A DNA stretch of 64,000 bases from an uncultured Ruminococcus sp. (GTDB taxonomy: Bacteria; Bacillota; Clostridia; Oscillospirales; CAG-272), in NCBI GenBank assembly GCA_902782445.1, contig CACZNC010000006.1:16879-80878 (forward strand), given 5' to 3'. How positions within the stretch are numbered: the stretch's first letter is position 1; each line of letters starts with the position of its first letter. The notes under the pieces are model-generated. The model made no database searches, had not been told where the DNA came from, and saw nothing but the letters and a program-made list of their open reading frames with translations. The position numbers and the translations under genes are program-made. Below, one piece after another: positions 61,513-64,000 of this stretch.

Positions 61513-64000
61513 ATGAAGAAAGCTCTGCGCAGCACGGTCGCTCTTCTTGCGTTCGTGCTCATCACGACAAGCACGGTCATTCCCGTTTCGGCGGGAGCCA
61601 TGGCCCTCACGCCCACGACCGTGTACCATGTCGGTGACAAAACTCCGGTTATCGACGGCGTCTATTCACCGGATGAAGGCTGGGGCGATCCCATCACGAC
61701 CGTAACGTTCGACATGACACAGAAGGAAGGTGCGTATCTGTCCCTCTGTGACGCCGGACATCCGGAACTGATGAGTGACAAGGATCTCATCCCTTCAAAG
61801 ACCGATGTGTATATGCGGTGGGACGAGAAAGCACTCTACTACTGCGCCGTCGTGGTGCAGGAGAAGCGCTGGAACGGGATCGGCGGCGGTGACAACGGAG
61901 ATATCTGGAAGAACGACTCCATCATTTTCAACATTACGACAACAGATGACGATGACGACAAATCGCGCGCTGGTGTCGGTATCAACAATGACGGTGACAT
62001 TGCGTACGGCACCTTTGCCACGCAGGGTGGTACCTACGGGTTTGACAATTTCCAGGACTGGAAGGTCACCCGCAATGAGGAAACAAAGACCACAACCTAT
62101 GAGATCCCGTTCCTTTGGGAAGAGATCATGGAGGACGAAAAGGCTCCCGTGGAGAACGGCCTCAAACTGCGCGACCTGCTGATGCCGACCTATGCAGAAG
62201 ATCAGGTCAACCCTGTGGATTTCAACCTCTCGGGCATTGAAAACGGCAAGTATAAGTACTGGGACATCACCCTCTCTGAAAATACCGCCGGGGAAGAAGT
62301 CGCGGGCAAGACCGTGACCATCCCGCGTATCGCCGAAATGGGCGTCAACATCGACGGGGAACGGGACGCCCTTTACGACCTCTGCGCACCTCAGGCTATG
62401 ACAGAGCAGAACCTCGACTATTTCAGCGGCTCCCTGGAGGACTCCACTGGCACATTCTGGGCTCTTTACAACAGCAGTTATATTTACCTCTACGTCGATA
62501 TCGCGGACGAGGACATCGACTATTCCAACGGGAATCCTCAGGAGACCTGGAACCGCGAATCCATCGGCGTCATGTTCGACTTTTCGTACAACCGGACGCC
62601 GCAGTATGAATACAACTACGCGAACAACGGCGACAAGGTATGTTACATCAACTTGTCGGGCGACGGTGTCATCGTGACATACCACATGTACGCCAAGGAA
62701 GCTAACAACGGGTTGTTCGATCAGATCGAATACAAGACAGTCTCTCCTGAAAGCGGCAGCGGTCACATCCTGTACGAGATTGCCTGCCCGATCCCCGAGG
62801 AGATCGATATCGAAGAGGGCGGCAAGTTCGGCCTCGAGGTTATCGCCACTGAAGCGTTGGGCGGGTCCCGCCTGGGGTGCGTTTCCTGGTCGGAAGCTGG
62901 TTCCGAAATGTGGCATTATTCGGATGTGCTCGGAACGGCTTTCTGGGGCGGTAAGGATGGCGGCGCATCTGCCTCCGGTACCCTCACCGAAATTCAGGCC
63001 TTCGACTACAAGGAGTGCGGCGACAACACCAACGAAGAGCTCCAGTACAACCATGAGGATCCCGGCATTAAGACGGCTCTCTCGCTGAAGCCCCTGGATG
63101 GTGTGGATCCCGTGGGCACGTGGTATGATTTCGATATCGACGTGGCGGCAGCCGGGGATGTGGAGTTTACCTTTCTGTATGCGGCCAAGGAAGACCGCTT
63201 CATGGACGTGACCTTCAACAACGAGACGAAGCAGGTGACCTGCCCGAATACCGGCGATTTCCAGACCTTCGATAAGGTTTCCGTGACCTTCTCGGGCGTT
63301 CCCGCTGGCGCGCAGACCCTGCGGATTGCCGCGCCCCATGATTATGCCGACGATCACAAGACCCCGAACATCGACGTTATCTGGTACGGCACGCCCGGAG
63401 CGGCCCCCGCGGCACAGACCACCTCCGACACCGAACTGCTCGCCAAGTCCTTCGATACCATTTTCGTGGACTTTGAAATGATGGTCGACGGGCGCGCGAA
63501 CGACTGGCTGGCCGAAAATCCCATCGAAGGTGATATCGAAGATTTCGAACTCCGCGGCTGGGCCCACCTCGCCACTCCGATCCCGGCCTTCGCGTATACC
63601 ATTGACGGCGGCGATCCCGTCCAGTCCGAAGACTTCATTCAGGACAGACCCGACGTCAAGGCCGCCATCCACGAAGAGGCCGAGGGCTTCGACATCAAGA
63701 TCTACGCAGTCGATGCCAACGGCGGTCTTGTGGACACCGGATTCGACTTCCCCTTCACCCTGACCCGTGACGCGGCTCCCGCAGCCACCGGCGCATATCC
63801 TGCCTCCGGCGAATCCGGGAACTTCATGATGGGCAAGGTCATCGGCAACGAAACCGGCTGGGACGGCACGGCTGCTTCCGGCGCGGCTTCCGCCTTTGAC
63901 GGCAAGCCTGAAACCTTCTTCGACCCGCTGGGCGTCGGCGACGGTTTCTGCGGCATGGAATACGATGAGCCCTACATCCTCGAAAAAGTCGCGATCCTGT
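61513..64000 (+). CDS. Large secreted carbohydrate-binding protein (CBM9-like), 3' partial
   Basis: An open frame of more than 829 codons that runs off the right edge. The N terminus is a signal peptide (ALRSTVALLAFVLITTSTVI, then PVSAGA). Residues ~30-240 and ~255-480 look like two CBM9/DOMON-type sugar-binding domains (TPVIDGVYSPDEGWGDPI, TDVYMRWDEKALYYCAVV, DIWKNDSIIFNIT; then LYNSSYIYLYVDIADEDIDY, ETWNRESIGVMFDF). Later parts include a beta-rich module (YDFDIDVAAAGDVEFTFLYA) and, near the edge, a possible F5/8-type start (DGKPETFFDPLG). AAAGGAG precedes the ATG. No catalytic domain is visible. Likely a glycan-binding surface or secreted protein. Confidence 0.85.
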   Translation, partial: MKKALRSTVALLAFVLITTSTVIPVSAGAMALTPTTVYHVGDKTPVIDGVYSPDEGWGDPITTVTFDMTQKEGAYLSLCDAGHPELMSDKDLIPSKTDVYMRWDEKALYYCAVVVQEKRWNGIGGGDNGDIWKNDSIIFNITTTDDDDDKSRAGVGINNDGDIAYGTFATQGGTYGFDNFQDWKVTRNEETKTTTYEIPFLWEEIMEDEKAPVENGLKLRDLLMPTYAEDQVNPVDFNLSGIENGKYKYWDITLSENTAGEEVAGKTVTIPRIAEMGVNIDGERDALYDLCAPQAMTEQNLDYFSGSLEDSTGTFWALYNSSYIYLYVDIADEDIDYSNGNPQETWNRESIGVMFDFSYNRTPQYEYNYANNGDKVCYINLSGDGVIVTYHMYAKEANNGLFDQIEYKTVSPESGSGHILYEIACPIPEEIDIEEGGKFGLEVIATEALGGSRLGCVSWSEAGSEMWHYSDVLGTAFWGGKDGGASASGTLTEIQAFDYKECGDNTNEELQYNHEDPGIKTALSLKPLDGVDPVGTWYDFDIDVAAAGDVEFTFLYAAKEDRFMDVTFNNETKQVTCPNTGDFQTFDKVSVTFSGVPAGAQTLRIAAPHDYADDHKTPNIDVIWYGTPGAAPAAQTTSDTELLAKSFDTIFVDFEMMVDGRANDWLAENPIEGDIEDFELRGWAHLATPIPAFAYTIDGGDPVQSEDFIQDRPDVKAAIHEEAEGFDIKIYAVDANGGLVDTGFDFPFTLTRDAAPAATGAYPASGESGNFMMGKVIGNETGWDGTAASGAASAFDGKPETFFDPLGVGDGFCGMEYDEPYILEKVAIL

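Overview
The window looks like a chromosomal segment of a strictly anaerobic, GC-rich member of the Clostridia, most likely a gut-type uncultured lineage. This rests on an electron-bifurcating-type [FeFe] hydrogenase, EtfAB and tetrahydrofolate one-carbon enzymes, a CIRCE-controlled groESL operon, lipobox-bearing solute-binding proteins, Gram-positive Shine-Dalgarno sites and many TTGACA-17 bp-TATAAT promoters. No species can be named from the sequence.

Layout. 0-1.3 kb: the tail of a degenerate P-type ATPase-like protein. 1.6-11.3 kb: a hydrogenase region. It starts with an Mrp/ApbC ATPase and an HndA-like subunit, then a compact cassette of DRTGG protein, anti-sigma-type ATPase, sensory-type (HydS-like) [FeFe] hydrogenase, DRTGG protein, PHP phosphoesterase and histidine-kinase-type ATPase, and ends with HndB, HndC and HndD-like subunits. 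11.3-13.9 kb: repeats (a long inverted repeat with parS-like palindromes, and a structured repeat also present at 7.05 kb) around a secreted beta-helix lipoprotein. 13.8-15.9 kb: groES-groEL. 16-18.9 kb: AraC and ArsR regulators and 5-formyl-THF cyclo-ligase. 19-23.4 kb: argCJBD. 23.5-30.5 kb: a hydrolase, a repeat block, an oxidoreductase, a zinc-ribbon membrane protein, and an M48 protease/YqeG/small membrane protein/Xaa-Pro peptidase run. 30.6-34 kb: two glycoside hydrolases split by an AT-rich membrane protein gene. 34.1-36.1 kb (minus strand): a Cys-motif repeat protein, a radical SAM enzyme and a lipoprotein. 36.2-36.6 kb: tRNA-Ser(UGA) with a duplicated 5' half. 37.2-45.6 kb: ATP-grasp/esterase pair, a metal-handling fusion and DUF2318 lipoprotein, TcdA, then MetF-EtfB-EtfA-methyltransferase. 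45.7-52.1 kb (minus strand): a sulfur operon (solute-binding protein, cysteine synthase, glutathionyl-hydroquinone-reductase-like protein, ABC ATPase and permease, GNAT) behind a long leader with an attenuator-like fold. 52.2-61.3 kb: a visibly more AT-rich mosaic with a broken serine recombinase, repeated terminators, a solute-binding protein, an in-frame ceramidase/solute-binding chimera, a GH20-like protein, fragments and two glycosyltransferases. From 61.5 kb: a large secreted CBM9-like protein that runs off the right edge.

Together these describe a fermenter that disposes of electrons as H2 (HndABCD) with a probable H2/redox-sensing cassette in the same operon, makes arginine by the acetyl-recycling route, handles one-carbon units through THF, takes up organosulfur compounds and degrades galactose-rich glycans. 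The strongest candidates for undescribed biology are the HydS signalling cassette, the radical SAM/repeat-protein cassette at 34.1-36.1 kb, the parS-bearing dispersed repeats, the structured leader of the sulfur operon and the repeat-bounded mosaic at 52-61 kb. All functions are read from sequence motifs; no database search was run.
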